Positions 27,974-37,191 of a stretch of DNA of 64,000 nt are shown here, piece by piece (position 1 is the first letter of the stretch; each line of letters begins with the position of its first letter). The stretch spans positions 902,001-966,000 of the forward strand of contig NZ_AP022321.1 in the NCBI RefSeq assembly GCF_013393365.1. The letters are read 5' to 3'. Under the pieces are notes generated by a model that did not search any database, was not told the DNA's origin, and saw only the letters and a list, made by a program, of their open reading frames with translations. The DNA is from Veillonella nakazawae (GTDB lineage Bacteria > Bacillota > Negativicutes > Veillonellales > Veillonellaceae). Made by a program: the position numbers and the translations under genes.

Positions 27974-29125
27974 ATGATTTATCGGATATTGCGCTATGTA
28001 ATAGCCATTCTTGTGGGCACAGCGGCCTATGTAGGAATGGATAGCTTAGCACCTATTATCGACCCATATTTGGTCTCTCAATTTGAGTCCTTTGGGGATA
28101 TGTCATTGACCATTGCACGTATTTCAGTATTAATTCTTGGTACTTTAATAGGCGTTATTATTGGTTATTTAATTTCTTCATTCATTTTAAAACAAGGTTT
28201 AGTGATTGCTAAACGATTAGAACGTATTCTCACTCATATTCCAAATCAAGAATTGATTGCAGGCACCATCGGTTTATTATTCGGTCTTATTATTGCAAAT
28301 TTAATTGGTGTTGCATTCAATCAAGTACCTATCATAGGACCTTATATTCCTATTATATTGAGTGCTATCTTTGGATATAGTGGCCTTAAGATTATGGCTC
28401 GTAAAGGTCCTGAAATGTACAATAATTATGTACAACAATGGGGCGGAGATGGAAGTAAAAAAACAAGTCGTTTTAAAATGTTCTCTACTCATAAATCTGA
28501 TAAAGCTTCTAGTACGCCAAAATTATTAGATACATCTGTTATTATTGATGGACGTATTAAGGAACTATGTAATACAGGTTTTATTGAAGGCCCTCTCATG
28601 GTTCCCCTCTTTGTATTGAATGAGTTACAAATTATTTCTGACTCTGCAGATTCTACAAAGCGCAATCGTGGTCGCCGTGGTCTCGATATTTTGAAAGAGA
28701 TGCAAGATGCCAATAAGGTAGCCATTGAAGTGGTAGAAGACGACTATGATGATCTTACAGAAGTAGATTCTAAATTAATGCGTCTTGCATTGGATAAGCA
28801 GTGGAAGTTGATGACTAATGACTTCAACTTAAATAAAGTGGCTCGAGTGCAAGGCATTGAGGTGCTTAATCTGAATGAATTAGCGAATGTACTAAAACCA
28901 GCCCTCATTGCAGGCGAATGGATTCGCGTGCAAATTATGAAAGAAGGCAAGGAAGTACACCAAGGTGTTGCTTATCTCGATGATGGTACCATGATTGTTG
29001 TTGAAGATGGTAAACCTTATGTGGGCCAAACTGTAGAGGTAATGGTTACATCCATATTACAAACTAGTGCAGGTCGCATGATCTTTGCTCGTGTAGATGG
29101 AGGACAAAATGGACAAGGTAATTAG
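27974..29125 (+). CDS. yacL: PIN/TRAM domain membrane protein (YacL-like)
   Basis: The 383-residue protein has an N-terminal four-helix membrane region (about 1-130), a PIN nuclease-like domain starting at KLLDTSVIIDGRIKEL with later acidic residues in DSKLMRLALDKQWKLMTNDFNLNKV, and a C-terminal TRAM RNA-binding domain. It matches B. subtilis YacL, a probable membrane-associated ribonuclease of undefined substrate. ATG 27974 is preferred over TTG 27971 because the AGGAGG core at 27961-27966 is better spaced from it. It overlaps ispDF by 17 bases. Confidence 0.88.
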   Translation: MIYRILRYVIAILVGTAAYVGMDSLAPIIDPYLVSQFESFGDMSLTIARISVLILGTLIGVIIGYLISSFILKQGLVIAKRLERILTHIPNQELIAGTIGLLFGLIIANLIGVAFNQVPIIGPYIPIILSAIFGYSGLKIMARKGPEMYNNYVQQWGGDGSKKTSRFKMFSTHKSDKASSTPKLLDTSVIIDGRIKELCNTGFIEGPLMVPLFVLNELQIISDSADSTKRNRGRRGLDILKEMQDANKVAIEVVEDDYDDLTEVDSKLMRLALDKQWKLMTNDFNLNKVARVQGIEVLNLNELANVLKPALIAGEWIRVQIMKEGKEVHQGVAYLDDGTMIVVEDGKPYVGQTVEVMVTSILQTSAGRMIFARVDGGQNGQGN

Positions 29126-30284
29126 TTGTATTGTTCTCGCCGCTGGAGCAGGGCGTCGCATGGGGTACAAAGAAAATAAGATATTTATCCCTTTGGGACG
29201 ATTCTCTATCATTCAGCGTACATTGCAAAATGTAGCGAATGTTGATGGCTTGAAAGAGATTATTCTTGTTGTAGCCGAAGGCGAACAAGAATATATGACA
29301 AAACATTTACAAGAGTTGGATTTGACTGTTCCCGTTCAGATAGTACTTGGTGGAAAAGAGCGTCAAGACTCTGTAGCATGTGGCTTACAGGCTGTATCAG
29401 AGAATACCAATATTGTCCTTGTTCATGATGGAGCGCGACCATTAGCTTCTACAGAAATGTTTAATAATGTTGCTGACGCGGCTAATACCTATGGTGCTGC
29501 TACGGTAGGTGTTCCAGCTACGGATACCATTAAACGAGTTGATACAGACCATAATGTTTTAGAAACATTACAGCGTAGTGAGCTATACCAAATTCAAACG
29601 CCACAAGGCTTTCAAAAAGAATTATTTGTAGAGGCTCATCAAGCGGCATATGAAACCAAGTATCTTGGTACTGATGATGTATCACTAGTTGAGTATGTAG
29701 GTAAGCCTGTACATATAGTTGAAGGGGATTATTGTAATATTAAAGTGACAACACCAAATGATATTGCAGTAGCTAAGCGATATTTAGGAATTGAGGATAC
29801 ACGTATGCGCGTTGGATTTGGTTATGATATTCATCAATTAAAAGCAGGTCGCCCATGTATTCTTGGCGGTGTTCATATCGAATCTGAACTCGGCCCTGAT
29901 GGTCATTCCGATGCGGATGTTCTCATTCATGCATTGATGGATGCTATGTTAGGTGCTGCAGGGCTACGAGATATTGGCTATTATTTCCCGCCTGAAGATG
30001 ACCAGTATAAAGGGATTTCTAGCATGCTTTTACTAGAAAAGGTTAATTCCTTATTGAAAGAACGTGGGTTACAAGCCTATAATATAGATATTATGGTTAT
30101 TTCAGAGACACCTAAGTTAAAACCACACATCGACACGATGAAGTCTAACTTACAATCTGTTTTAGAAATACCATTAGAACGTATTAGTATTAAAGCGACA
30201 ACAAATGAAATGCTAGGTGCCATCGGGCGCCGTGAAGGCATTGCTGCACAAGCTGTCATTTCTGTATATGAAGGAGAGGTATAA
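29109..30284 (+). CDS. ispDF: Fused IspD-IspF, MEP isoprenoid pathway
   Basis: The 391-residue protein joins two enzymes of the MEP pathway. Residues 1-228 are IspD (CTP-dependent cytidylyltransferase; VLAAGAGRRMGYKENKIF, VHDGARPL, TPQGFQ). Residues 233-391 are IspF (MEcPP synthase; VGFGYDIHQL with the metal DxH, GPDGHSDADVLIHALMDA, IKATTNEMLGAIGRREG). The linker is short. ATG 29109 follows GGAGG by 5 bases, inside the yacL end; an upstream ATG at 29097 lacks a site. The fusion supplies two non-consecutive pathway steps, so IspE must be encoded elsewhere. Confidence 0.95.
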   Translation: MDKVISCIVLAAGAGRRMGYKENKIFIPLGRFSIIQRTLQNVANVDGLKEIILVVAEGEQEYMTKHLQELDLTVPVQIVLGGKERQDSVACGLQAVSENTNIVLVHDGARPLASTEMFNNVADAANTYGAATVGVPATDTIKRVDTDHNVLETLQRSELYQIQTPQGFQKELFVEAHQAAYETKYLGTDDVSLVEYVGKPVHIVEGDYCNIKVTTPNDIAVAKRYLGIEDTRMRVGFGYDIHQLKAGRPCILGGVHIESELGPDGHSDADVLIHALMDAMLGAAGLRDIGYYFPPEDDQYKGISSMLLLEKVNSLLKERGLQAYNIDIMVISETPKLKPHIDTMKSNLQSVLEIPLERISIKATTNEMLGAIGRREGIAAQAVISVYEGEV

Positions 30285-30286
30285 TC

Positions 30287-31756
30287 ATGAGTTCCATGAA
30301 AGTTCGTTTTGCTCCAAGCCCTACGGGTCCATTCCACATTGGTGGCGCTCGTTCTGCTTTGTTTAACTGGTTGTTAGCACGTAAAGAAAAAGGCACATTT
30401 GTATTGCGTATTGAAGATACAGATTTGGCTCGTTCTACCCGTGAAAGTGAAGAAAATATCAAAGCTTCCTTGCAATGGCTTGGCATGAACTGGGATGAAG
30501 GCATTGATGTAGGTGGCGATAATGGTCCTTACCGTCAAACAGAACGTCTTGACTTATATAAAGAAGTAACACAACGTTTGTTGGACGAAGGCAAAGCATA
30601 TGAATGCTATTGCACACCTGAAGAATTAGATGCTGTTCGCCAAGAACAAATGGATCGTGGTGAAACACCTAAATATAATGGCCATTGCCAACATTTAGAT
30701 GAAGAAACAAAGGCTAAATATATTGCAGAAGGTCGTAAACCAACCATTCGCTTGCGCGTTCCTTTGAATAAAACATATGCTTTCGATGATATGGTACGTG
30801 GTCATGTATCCTTTGAATCCAATGGTGTAGGTGACTTTGTAATCGTAAAATCTGATGGTATTCCTGTATATAACTTTGCGGTAGTAATGGATGACCATAT
30901 GATGGATATTACTCACGTTATTCGTGCAGAAGAACATTTATCTAATACTCCACGTCAAATGGCTATTTATGAAGCACTAGGCTGGGAAGTACCTAAGTTT
31001 GGTCACATTTCCTTGATTCTTGGTAAAGATTACAAAAAAATGTCCAAACGCCATGGTGCTACATCTGTTGAACAATACAAACAATTGGGCTATTTGCCAG
31101 AAGCACTTGTAAACTTCCTGGCGCTTCTTGGTTGGGCTCCAGAAGGAGAAGAAGAATTTTTCACACAAGATGAATTGATTCAAGCCTTCTCCATGGATCG
31201 CGTAGCTAAAAACCCTGCTGTATTCGATATTGATAAATTGAACCATATCAACTTCCACTACATGAAAAACTTAAGCGATGAAGAGCTATTCCATCTTTGC
31301 TTGCCTCATTTGAAAGAGGTTGGTTTGGCTCCAGATAGCTTGAATCAAGCGGATATTGATTGGTTGACATTGTTATGCTCTACATTCCGCGACCATATTA
31401 GCTATGGTGCTCAAATTAAAGATCATGTAGGCATGTTCATGGGTGAAACTGTATTCCTTGAAGAAGGTCACGAAGAGGAATTGCGTGCTGTATTGAATGA
31501 AGAAACAGCACCAACAGTTCTCGGCGCATTCCGCAGTGCATTGGCGGAACTTGATGAAATTACGCCTGACGTTGTAAAAGCAACAATTAAAGCAGTAATG
31601 AAAGAAACTGCTTTGAAAGGTAAATTCGTATTCATGCCAATCCGCGTAGCTTTAACTGGTCAAATGCATGGTCCAGATTTGAATAATATTGTTACATTGC
31701 TTGGCAAAGAAAAATGCTTACATCGTTTAGATAATGTAAGTGCTTTAACAAAATAG
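30287..31756 (+). CDS. gltX: Glutamyl-tRNA synthetase
   Basis: GltX charges tRNA-Glu. The 489-residue class I synthetase shows the HIGH-type motif PTGPFHIGGARSALFN (about residues 11-26), the zinc-site region CYCTPEELDAVRQEQ and the KMSKR loop DYKKMSKRHGATSVEQ. The start ATG 30287 lies 2 bases after ispDF, with GGAGAGG upstream. Since gatCAB is also in this window, GltX is probably non-discriminating and also charges tRNA-Gln; that is inference. A terminator follows. Confidence 0.97.
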   Translation: MSSMKVRFAPSPTGPFHIGGARSALFNWLLARKEKGTFVLRIEDTDLARSTRESEENIKASLQWLGMNWDEGIDVGGDNGPYRQTERLDLYKEVTQRLLDEGKAYECYCTPEELDAVRQEQMDRGETPKYNGHCQHLDEETKAKYIAEGRKPTIRLRVPLNKTYAFDDMVRGHVSFESNGVGDFVIVKSDGIPVYNFAVVMDDHMMDITHVIRAEEHLSNTPRQMAIYEALGWEVPKFGHISLILGKDYKKMSKRHGATSVEQYKQLGYLPEALVNFLALLGWAPEGEEEFFTQDELIQAFSMDRVAKNPAVFDIDKLNHINFHYMKNLSDEELFHLCLPHLKEVGLAPDSLNQADIDWLTLLCSTFRDHISYGAQIKDHVGMFMGETVFLEEGHEEELRAVLNEETAPTVLGAFRSALAELDEITPDVVKATIKAVMKETALKGKFVFMPIRVALTGQMHGPDLNNIVTLLGKEKCLHRLDNVSALTK

Positions 31757-31771
31757 TAATATAAGTTAATT

Positions 31772-31808
31772 TAAAAGCTCTCATAGCTATGGTTATGAGA
31801 GCTTTTTT
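31772..31808 (+). terminator. Terminator after gltX
   Basis: AAAAGCTCTCATA and TATGAGAGCTTTT pair around a short loop and are followed by TTTATG. Confidence 0.9.
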
Positions 31809-31815
31809 ATGTATA

Positions 31816-31844
31816 TTGAGATTATTCAATAGAAATGCTATAAT
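31816..31844 (+). promoter_or_regulatory. Promoter of the BASS transporter gene
   Basis: TTGAGA (31816-31821), 17 bases, TATAAT (31839-31844), with a TGC extension giving an extended -10. Confidence 0.7.
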
Positions 31845-31889
31845 AATCGGCGTCTTTTATTTTTATTTATTATGAAAGTGAGTGCTTTT

Positions 31890-32843
31890 ATGAGTATTAT
31901 TCGTTCTCTTAACCACTTATTCAATAGTTATCTTTCATGGATAGTGCTATTGATGGCAGTGTTAGCGTATTTATTACCAACCGTATTTTCTTGGATGACG
32001 CCGTACATTGCGTACATGCTACAATTTGTAATGTTTGCCATGGGGTTAACATTAACAGCTCAAGTGTTCCTTGATGTATTTAAGCAACCGATGAAAGTTA
32101 TCCTCGTATCTGTTATCCAATTTTTATGGATGCCATTAGCAGGTTTCTTGGTAGCCTTAATCTTCAATTTCCCACCAGAAATTGGTATCGGATTCATCTT
32201 GTTAGGTGCATGTCCTGGTGGTACTGCTTCTAATGTTATGACATTCCTTGCAAATGGTAACGTTCCGTTATCCGTATCTGCAACGACTGTTTCTACATTA
32301 TTGGCTCCAGTATTAACACCTTTATTCGTTGTATTGTATGCAGGTGCCACATCTTCTATTGAAATTCAATTCATGCCGATGTTTATTTCTATCGTAAAAA
32401 TCGTATTGGTACCAATCATCTTAGGTATCGTATTGAATTACTTCATTGGCTCTAAGATCGAACCTGTTAAATCTGTATGCCCTACAATTGCGGCTATTGC
32501 AGTATTGTTAATCTTGGCTGCTGTTACTGCGGTGAACCAAAAACAAATTGCTGAAACTGGTTTCATCATTTTCGTAGCGTGCTTAGTACAAAATGTGAGT
32601 GGTTATGTAGTAACGTACTTTGTATGTAAAGCGTTAAGCATCGATGTTTCTTCTCGTCGTGCAATGCAAATCGAAGTAGCAATGCAAAACTCCGCATTAT
32701 CCGTATCCTTAGCACTTAAACACTTCACACCTCAAGCTGCTGTAGCAGGTGCAGTGTTCTCCATCATTCATAACTTTACAGGCTCTATCTTTGCAGGTAT
32801 TTGCCGTAAACATGATGATCAAGAAAAATTGGAAAATGCTTAA
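31890..32843 (+). CDS. Bile acid:sodium symporter (BASS) family transporter
   Basis: The 317-residue protein has about ten membrane helices in the inner membrane. Family landmarks are FAMGLTLTAQVFLDVFKQP in the first helices, LLGACPGGTASNVMTFLANG (the crossover/sodium-site region at about residue 105) and EVAMQNSALSVSLALKHF in the second repeat. BASS proteins import organic anions with sodium; bacterial members carry bile acids, pantoate or keto acids. The substrate cannot be told here. An ATG at 31872 is in frame but lacks a binding site, while AAGTGAG precedes ATG 31890. It is a single-gene unit between two terminators. Confidence 0.85.
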   Translation: MSIIRSLNHLFNSYLSWIVLLMAVLAYLLPTVFSWMTPYIAYMLQFVMFAMGLTLTAQVFLDVFKQPMKVILVSVIQFLWMPLAGFLVALIFNFPPEIGIGFILLGACPGGTASNVMTFLANGNVPLSVSATTVSTLLAPVLTPLFVVLYAGATSSIEIQFMPMFISIVKIVLVPIILGIVLNYFIGSKIEPVKSVCPTIAAIAVLLILAAVTAVNQKQIAETGFIIFVACLVQNVSGYVVTYFVCKALSIDVSSRRAMQIEVAMQNSALSVSLALKHFTPQAAVAGAVFSIIHNFTGSIFAGICRKHDDQEKLENA

Positions 32844-32858
32844 TAGTTAATTCCTCAT

Positions 32859-32936
32859 CCTCATCTTTCAAATTTATATCCGAAATATGCATGTTTAATA
32901 CATTATTTGGATATATTGAAAGATGAGGGTTTTCTT
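32859..32936 (+). terminator. Terminator after the BASS gene
   Basis: CCTCATCTTTCAA (32859-32871) pairs perfectly with TTGAAAGATGAGG (32916-32928). The long loop has a second small stem. GTTTTCTTGTTT follows. Confidence 0.75.
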
Positions 32937-32943
32937 GTTTTCA

Positions 32944-32972
32944 TTGACATTCTATAGGATAATTGATACAAT
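32944..32972 (+). promoter_or_regulatory. Promoter of the cysS T-box transcript
   Basis: A consensus TTGACA (32944-32949), 17 bases and TACAAT (32967-32972). Transcription would begin near 32979, leaving a leader of about 275 nt before cysS. Confidence 0.8.
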
Positions 32973-32979
32973 ATTTATA

Positions 32980-33228
32980 TATCTGAATATAGATTTAATA
33001 GTAACAGCTAAGACTGAAAGAAGTACTCTACAACTAACTTTTTAGCGAGAACCGATGGTGGGAGGGTTCAAGGATAGGTGGACGAAATGCATTCACGAGC
33101 TGACATTCCGATTATAGGTAGGTTTGTCCGGTGACGCGCCGTTATGCGATGAGTGGGTACTACATTGGTACCTAACAGAGTGGAACCGCGGACCATCGTC
33201 TCTGTATGAGATGAGGGGTCTTTTTTAT
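32980..33228 (+). promoter_or_regulatory. T-box riboswitch, cysteine-specific
   Basis: The conserved T-box bulge sequence TGGAACCGCGG is at 33181-33191. A terminator, GACC near 33191 pairing with GGTC at 33217-33220 and a T6 run, follows. Stem I contains GAACC/GGTTC (around 33049-33069) and, on its 3' side, GAAATGCATTC with the specifier TGC (33088-33090), a cysteine codon. A stem III hairpin GGTAC/GTACC lies at about 33156-33171. Uncharged tRNA-Cys would stabilise the antiterminator and turn on cysS and the genes behind it. Confidence 0.93.
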
Positions 33229-33255
33229 TTTACGAAGATGGAGGCATCGGTAACG

Positions 33256-34704
33256 ATGAGAGAAATTACAGTTTATAATACTATGACGCGCCAAAAAGAG
33301 GTGTTCAACCCTGTAACACCAGGTGAAGCAAAAATGTACGTATGTGGTGTTACACCATATAACCATCCTCACATTGGCAATGCACGTCCATTTGTAACTT
33401 GGGACGTAATTCGTCGCTATATGAAACATGTAGGATATAAAGTAACATATGTACAAAACTTTACTGATGTGGATGACAAAATCATCAATACATCCAATGG
33501 TGAAGGCGTATCTTGGGATACTATTGCAAATCGTTATATCGACAGCTATTTTGAAGTAATGGATGCCCTTGGTGTACAACGTGCTGATATTTATCCACGT
33601 GTTTCTACACATATCGAAGATATTATTGCTATGATCTCTACATTGATTGAAAAAGGCTATGCTTATGAACTCGATGGTGATGTATATTATAGCGTTGATA
33701 AATTTGAACATTATGGTGAGTTATCTGGTCGTACATTAGATGATATGGAAGCTGGTGCTCGTATCGAAGTTGATGGTCGTAAGAAAAATCCTATGGACTT
33801 TGCATTATGGAAATCTGCAAAACCAGGTGAACCATATTGGGAAAGCCCTTGGGGTAATGGCCGTCCAGGTTGGCATATTGAATGTTCTGCTATGAGCCAA
33901 AAGTACTTAGGTACAGAATTTGACTTCCATGGTGGTGGTAGTGATTTGATCTTCCCACATCACGAAAATGAAATTGCTCAATCTGAAGGCTGCTCTGGTC
34001 AACATCCATCTGTACGCTATTGGTTACACAATGGTTTCATCACTATTAATTCTGAAAAAATGTCTAAATCCTTGAATAACTTTTTCTTGGTAAAAGATAT
34101 TTTAGAACAATATAGTCCAGACGCATTGCGCTACTTCTTGTTGAGCACACATTATCGCAGTCCATTAGATTTCTCTGATGAACGTTTAGAAGAAGCAAAT
34201 AAATCCTTAGAACGTTTAAGCACTGCTATTGAAAATCTATTGTACCTTGAAAAATGTGAACCAGGTCCTTGTGATGAGGCTCAACATTTATTAGAAAAAG
34301 CTAAAGAGTATGAAGAAGAATTCGAAGCAGCAATGAGTGATGATTTCAATACTGCTTTAGCTACATCTAGTATGTTTGGTCTTGCTAAAGAAATCAACAT
34401 CTATTACCAAGCTGTGACAGCCCGTGAAGGCGTTGTTTGCCAAGAAGCAATTGCTGAGGTTAAGCGTATCTTCAAGTTCATGACAGAGGTTATTGGTATT
34501 CTTGAAAAAGCATGGGAAGGCAACACAGGTGCCAATGCTGCTGAATATGAAGAACTAATGCAGGTTATCTTGTCTGTACGTCAAGCGTGTCGTGATCAAA
34601 AACAATGGGCACTAGCTGATTGTATCCGCGATCGTTTGGCTGAAATCGGTATTACTATTGAGGATTCTCCTCAAGGTGCACGGTGGAAAAAACGTGAAGT
34701 TTAA
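33256..34704 (+). CDS. cysS: Cysteinyl-tRNA synthetase
   Basis: CysS charges tRNA-Cys. The 482-residue class I enzyme shows a zinc-binding CGVTPYNHPHIGNARPF (HIGH motif, about residues 28-44), WHIECSAMSQKYLG and HHENEIAQSEG with further zinc ligands, and the KMSKS loop EKMSKSLNNFF. The start is set by family alignment (REITVYNTMTR); ATG 33256 has GGAGG about 11 bases upstream. An apparent extension into the T-box terminator is not coding. The T-box matches the gene product. Confidence 0.97.
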   Translation: MREITVYNTMTRQKEVFNPVTPGEAKMYVCGVTPYNHPHIGNARPFVTWDVIRRYMKHVGYKVTYVQNFTDVDDKIINTSNGEGVSWDTIANRYIDSYFEVMDALGVQRADIYPRVSTHIEDIIAMISTLIEKGYAYELDGDVYYSVDKFEHYGELSGRTLDDMEAGARIEVDGRKKNPMDFALWKSAKPGEPYWESPWGNGRPGWHIECSAMSQKYLGTEFDFHGGGSDLIFPHHENEIAQSEGCSGQHPSVRYWLHNGFITINSEKMSKSLNNFFLVKDILEQYSPDALRYFLLSTHYRSPLDFSDERLEEANKSLERLSTAIENLLYLEKCEPGPCDEAQHLLEKAKEYEEEFEAAMSDDFNTALATSSMFGLAKEINIYYQAVTAREGVVCQEAIAEVKRIFKFMTEVIGILEKAWEGNTGANAAEYEELMQVILSVRQACRDQKQWALADCIRDRLAEIGITIEDSPQGARWKKREV

Positions 34705-35170
34705 ACAATTTCAATTCTTAAAGAATGAAGCGATAAAAAAGTTGACGGCTCTTGAACAAGAGCCGCTTCGTTTGCGTAAAAGAACTATAGAGGAATGCCT
34801 TAGTACAGATGCGGTTATGCTTGCCTATATTGGTGATGCCGTATACTCCATGTATGTGCGTGAACGAGTGGTACAAATGAATATAACGAAGGTGCAAGTG
34901 TTGCACACAATTGTTACTGAGTTTATTTGTGCTAAGTCACAAGCGAAGGTATTGCTAGAAATAGAGGATACTTTTACAGAACAAGAACAAGCTATTGCAC
35001 GACGTGCTAGAAATAGTAATGTAAATGTACCGAAAAGCAGTTCGGTTCAAGAATATCGCAGTAGTACCGCTTTTGAAGCCGTACTGGGATTTCTTTATGA
35101 AACGCGTCAAGATGAGCGATTACAAGATGTTATGAAGCAAGCCTTTTCAATAACTCTACGAGGTATGTAG
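34694..35170 (+). CDS. mrnC: Mini-ribonuclease III
   Basis: Mini-III is an RNase III catalytic domain without the dsRNA-binding domain; in B. subtilis it matures 23S rRNA ends. The 158-residue protein has the signature TDAVMLAYIGDAVYSMYVRE (about residues 38-57, catalytic acidic residues) and a C-terminal FEAVLGFLYETRQDERL. GTG 34694 lies in the cysS end (11-base overlap) with GGTGG 7 bases upstream; other starts at 34658 and 34676 are possible. cysS-mrnC-rlmB-yacP-sigH is a standard Firmicutes order. Confidence 0.93.
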   Translation: MKFKQFQFLKNEAIKKLTALEQEPLRLRKRTIEECLSTDAVMLAYIGDAVYSMYVRERVVQMNITKVQVLHTIVTEFICAKSQAKVLLEIEDTFTEQEQAIARRARNSNVNVPKSSSVQEYRSSTAFEAVLGFLYETRQDERLQDVMKQAFSITLRGM

Positions 35171-35171
35171 T

Positions 35172-35903
35172 ATGGATAATTATATTGTAGGTCGCAATGC
35201 AGTTAAAGAAGCCCTTAGAAGCGGTCGTTCTATTCAACGCATTATGGTCAGTGAAGATAAGGTTAAAACTGGTCTAGCTGATATTGTTGGTCTTGCTAAA
35301 TCTCAAGGTATTGAAGTACGTCCAACGCCTATCAAACAAATGAATAAATATGATTTAGAGGTACCACATCAAGGTGTTATAGCTCTTGTTTCTGCCGTTC
35401 AATTTAAAGAACTAGGTGAAGTGCTACAAGAGACGAATCATGAAGTACCTTTGCTTATTTTGACAGATGGCGTTGAGGATCCTCATAACATGGGGGCTAT
35501 CATTCGTACTGCTGAATGTGTGGGGGCTACGGCTGTTCTCATTCCTAAGCGACATAATGCACCTATTAATGCGACAGTTGCTAAAACATCAGCCGGTGCT
35601 ATTGAACAAATTCCTCTAGTGCAGGTTGGAAATGTAGCTCAAACCATCAAACAACTTCAAAAACAAGGCTTTTGGGTTATGGGCGCTCATATGGAAGGGG
35701 ATCGCACTTTATACGAGGCAGATATGACAATCCCTACTGTTATCGTCATTGGTAACGAAGGTAAGGGCATTAGTCGCGTTGTGAAAGACGCATGTGATTT
35801 CCTCGTTACCATTCCTATGTATGGAAATTTAAATTCTTTGAATGCATCTGTGGCTGCTGCTGTTCTTATGTATGAAGCTGTGCGTCAGCGCCAAGCGAAA
35901 TAA
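35172..35903 (+). CDS. rlmB: 23S rRNA 2'-O-methyltransferase, RlmB/TrmH family
   Basis: This is a SPOUT-fold methyltransferase that methylates the ribose of a guanosine in 23S rRNA (G2251 in E. coli). The 243-residue protein has the substrate-binding N-domain GRNAVKEALRSGRSI and the knot motifs DGVEDPHNMGAIIRTAEC, VIGNEGKGISRVV and IPMYGNLNSLNASVAAAVL, with the conserved NxSVA-type binding loop. It begins 1 base after mrnC. Confidence 0.93.
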   Translation: MDNYIVGRNAVKEALRSGRSIQRIMVSEDKVKTGLADIVGLAKSQGIEVRPTPIKQMNKYDLEVPHQGVIALVSAVQFKELGEVLQETNHEVPLLILTDGVEDPHNMGAIIRTAECVGATAVLIPKRHNAPINATVAKTSAGAIEQIPLVQVGNVAQTIKQLQKQGFWVMGAHMEGDRTLYEADMTIPTVIVIGNEGKGISRVVKDACDFLVTIPMYGNLNSLNASVAAAVLMYEAVRQRQAK

Positions 35904-35905
35904 TT

Positions 35906-36439
35906 ATGCTAAAAGATATTTTAATTGTAGACGGATATAATGTGATATTCGCCTGGACTCATCTAAAGAAACTCGCTCATGAATCATTAGAACATGCCCG
36001 TATGGAGCTTCGAGATAGATTGTTGAATTACGGAAAATTCAAGGGTTATGAAGTTATCCTTGTGTTTGATGGTAAATATACAAAATCTGGTGGTTCTGTA
36101 GAGGCTATTACGAGCGGCTTCCTCGAAGTGTATACTGAGGACGGGGAAACGGCGGATTCCTTTATTGAGCGAGAGGTGTTTTTGCGAAAAGGTAAATACA
36201 CCAATGTATATGTTGTGACCTCTGATGGAGCTGAACAAAATCAAATTCTTGGATCTGGAGGCTTACGCATTCCAGCTCGAGAATTACAAAATATGATTCG
36301 TATAGCTAAGGAAGAGGAACGATTACAATATGCTCATGAACATAGACGAGATCAATTTAGCTTGCGACGTAATGAATTAGGAGGGTTATTATCTCCTGAA
36401 GTAGCTGAAAAGCTAGAGAAATTAAGGCGTGGCCATTGA
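35906..36439 (+). CDS. yacP: NYN-domain ribonuclease, YacP/Rae1 family
   Basis: The 177-residue protein has the NYN (PIN-like) fold, with acidic residues in ILIVDGYNVIFAW, VILVFDGKYT and the middle ETADSFIEREVF / VVTSDGAEQNQI. B. subtilis Rae1 (YacP) cleaves mRNA in the ribosomal A site; the family match supports a similar role. A charged helical C-terminus (EEERLQYAHEHRRDQFSLRR) is present. It lies 2 bases after rlmB and before sigH. Confidence 0.88.
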   Translation: MLKDILIVDGYNVIFAWTHLKKLAHESLEHARMELRDRLLNYGKFKGYEVILVFDGKYTKSGGSVEAITSGFLEVYTEDGETADSFIEREVFLRKGKYTNVYVVTSDGAEQNQILGSGGLRIPARELQNMIRIAKEEERLQYAHEHRRDQFSLRRNELGGLLSPEVAEKLEKLRRGH

Positions 36440-36511
36440 TAGTTGAAAATCACATATAGTTCCAGTATAATGAATATATTGGTTTTTCTGCTCAATTGTA
36501 AGGAGGAGCAT

Positions 36512-37186
36512 ATGAACACAATTCATACAGGCAAGTCCGATTACAATTTCAAAGAAATGACCGATGAGCAAGTTGTGGTCATAGCTCAAGAAGAGCAAAA
36601 TGAGTTTGCAATCGATTATATTGTTAATAAATATAAAAACTTTGTTCGTGCAAAGGCGCGTTCTTACTTTTTAGTAGGTGCAGATCGTGAAGACATCATT
36701 CAAGAAGGGATGATTGGTCTTTATAAGGCTACGCGGGATTTTAAACATGATAAATTGGCGTCCTTTAGAGCTTTTGCGGAGCTTTGTATAACTAGACAGA
36801 TTATTACGGCTATTAAGTCGGCTACTAGACAAAAACATGCACCTTTAAATTCCTATGTATCTTTAAATAAACCAGTTTATACAGAGGAATCAGAGCGTAC
36901 ATTGATCGAGATGCTATCTTCAGCAAAGGTTACCAATCCTGAGGACCTTATTATCAGCCAAGAGGAATTGGATGATATTGAGCGCAATATTGGTCATATT
37001 TTAAGTGAACTCGAGTGGGAGGTCTTGGAAGGATATCTAGACGGACGTTCTTACCAAGAAATGGCTGAGGTCACTGATCGCAGTGTCAAATCTATAGACA
37101 ATGCGTTACAAAGGGTTAAACGTAAATTAGAGAAGTATTTAGAACATCGGGTTTTGGACTCTCCAAGAGCCACACAGGAAGGATGA
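36512..37186 (+). CDS. sigH: RNA polymerase sigma factor SigH
   Basis: SigH is a sigma-70 family group 3 factor (Spo0H). The 224-residue protein has region 2 with REDIIQEGMIGLYKATRDFK and FRAFAELCITRQIITAIKSA (about residues 65-110), and region 4 with LDGRSYQEMAEVTDRSVKSI (about 178-197, helix-turn-helix). AAGGAGGAG at 36500-36508 fixes the start at ATG 36512. In spore-formers it drives early sporulation and competence; in Veillonella, a non-sporulator, competence or another stationary-phase role is more likely (inference). It overlaps no gene, and secG follows. Confidence 0.93.
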   Translation: MNTIHTGKSDYNFKEMTDEQVVVIAQEEQNEFAIDYIVNKYKNFVRAKARSYFLVGADREDIIQEGMIGLYKATRDFKHDKLASFRAFAELCITRQIITAIKSATRQKHAPLNSYVSLNKPVYTEESERTLIEMLSSAKVTNPEDLIISQEELDDIERNIGHILSELEWEVLEGYLDGRSYQEMAEVTDRSVKSIDNALQRVKRKLEKYLEHRVLDSPRATQEG

Positions 37187-37191
37187 CAGTC

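Noticed and set aside
33124..33255. N-terminal extension of cysS into the leader
   Set aside because: The stretch is the T-box antiterminator/terminator. CysS family alignment begins at 33256.
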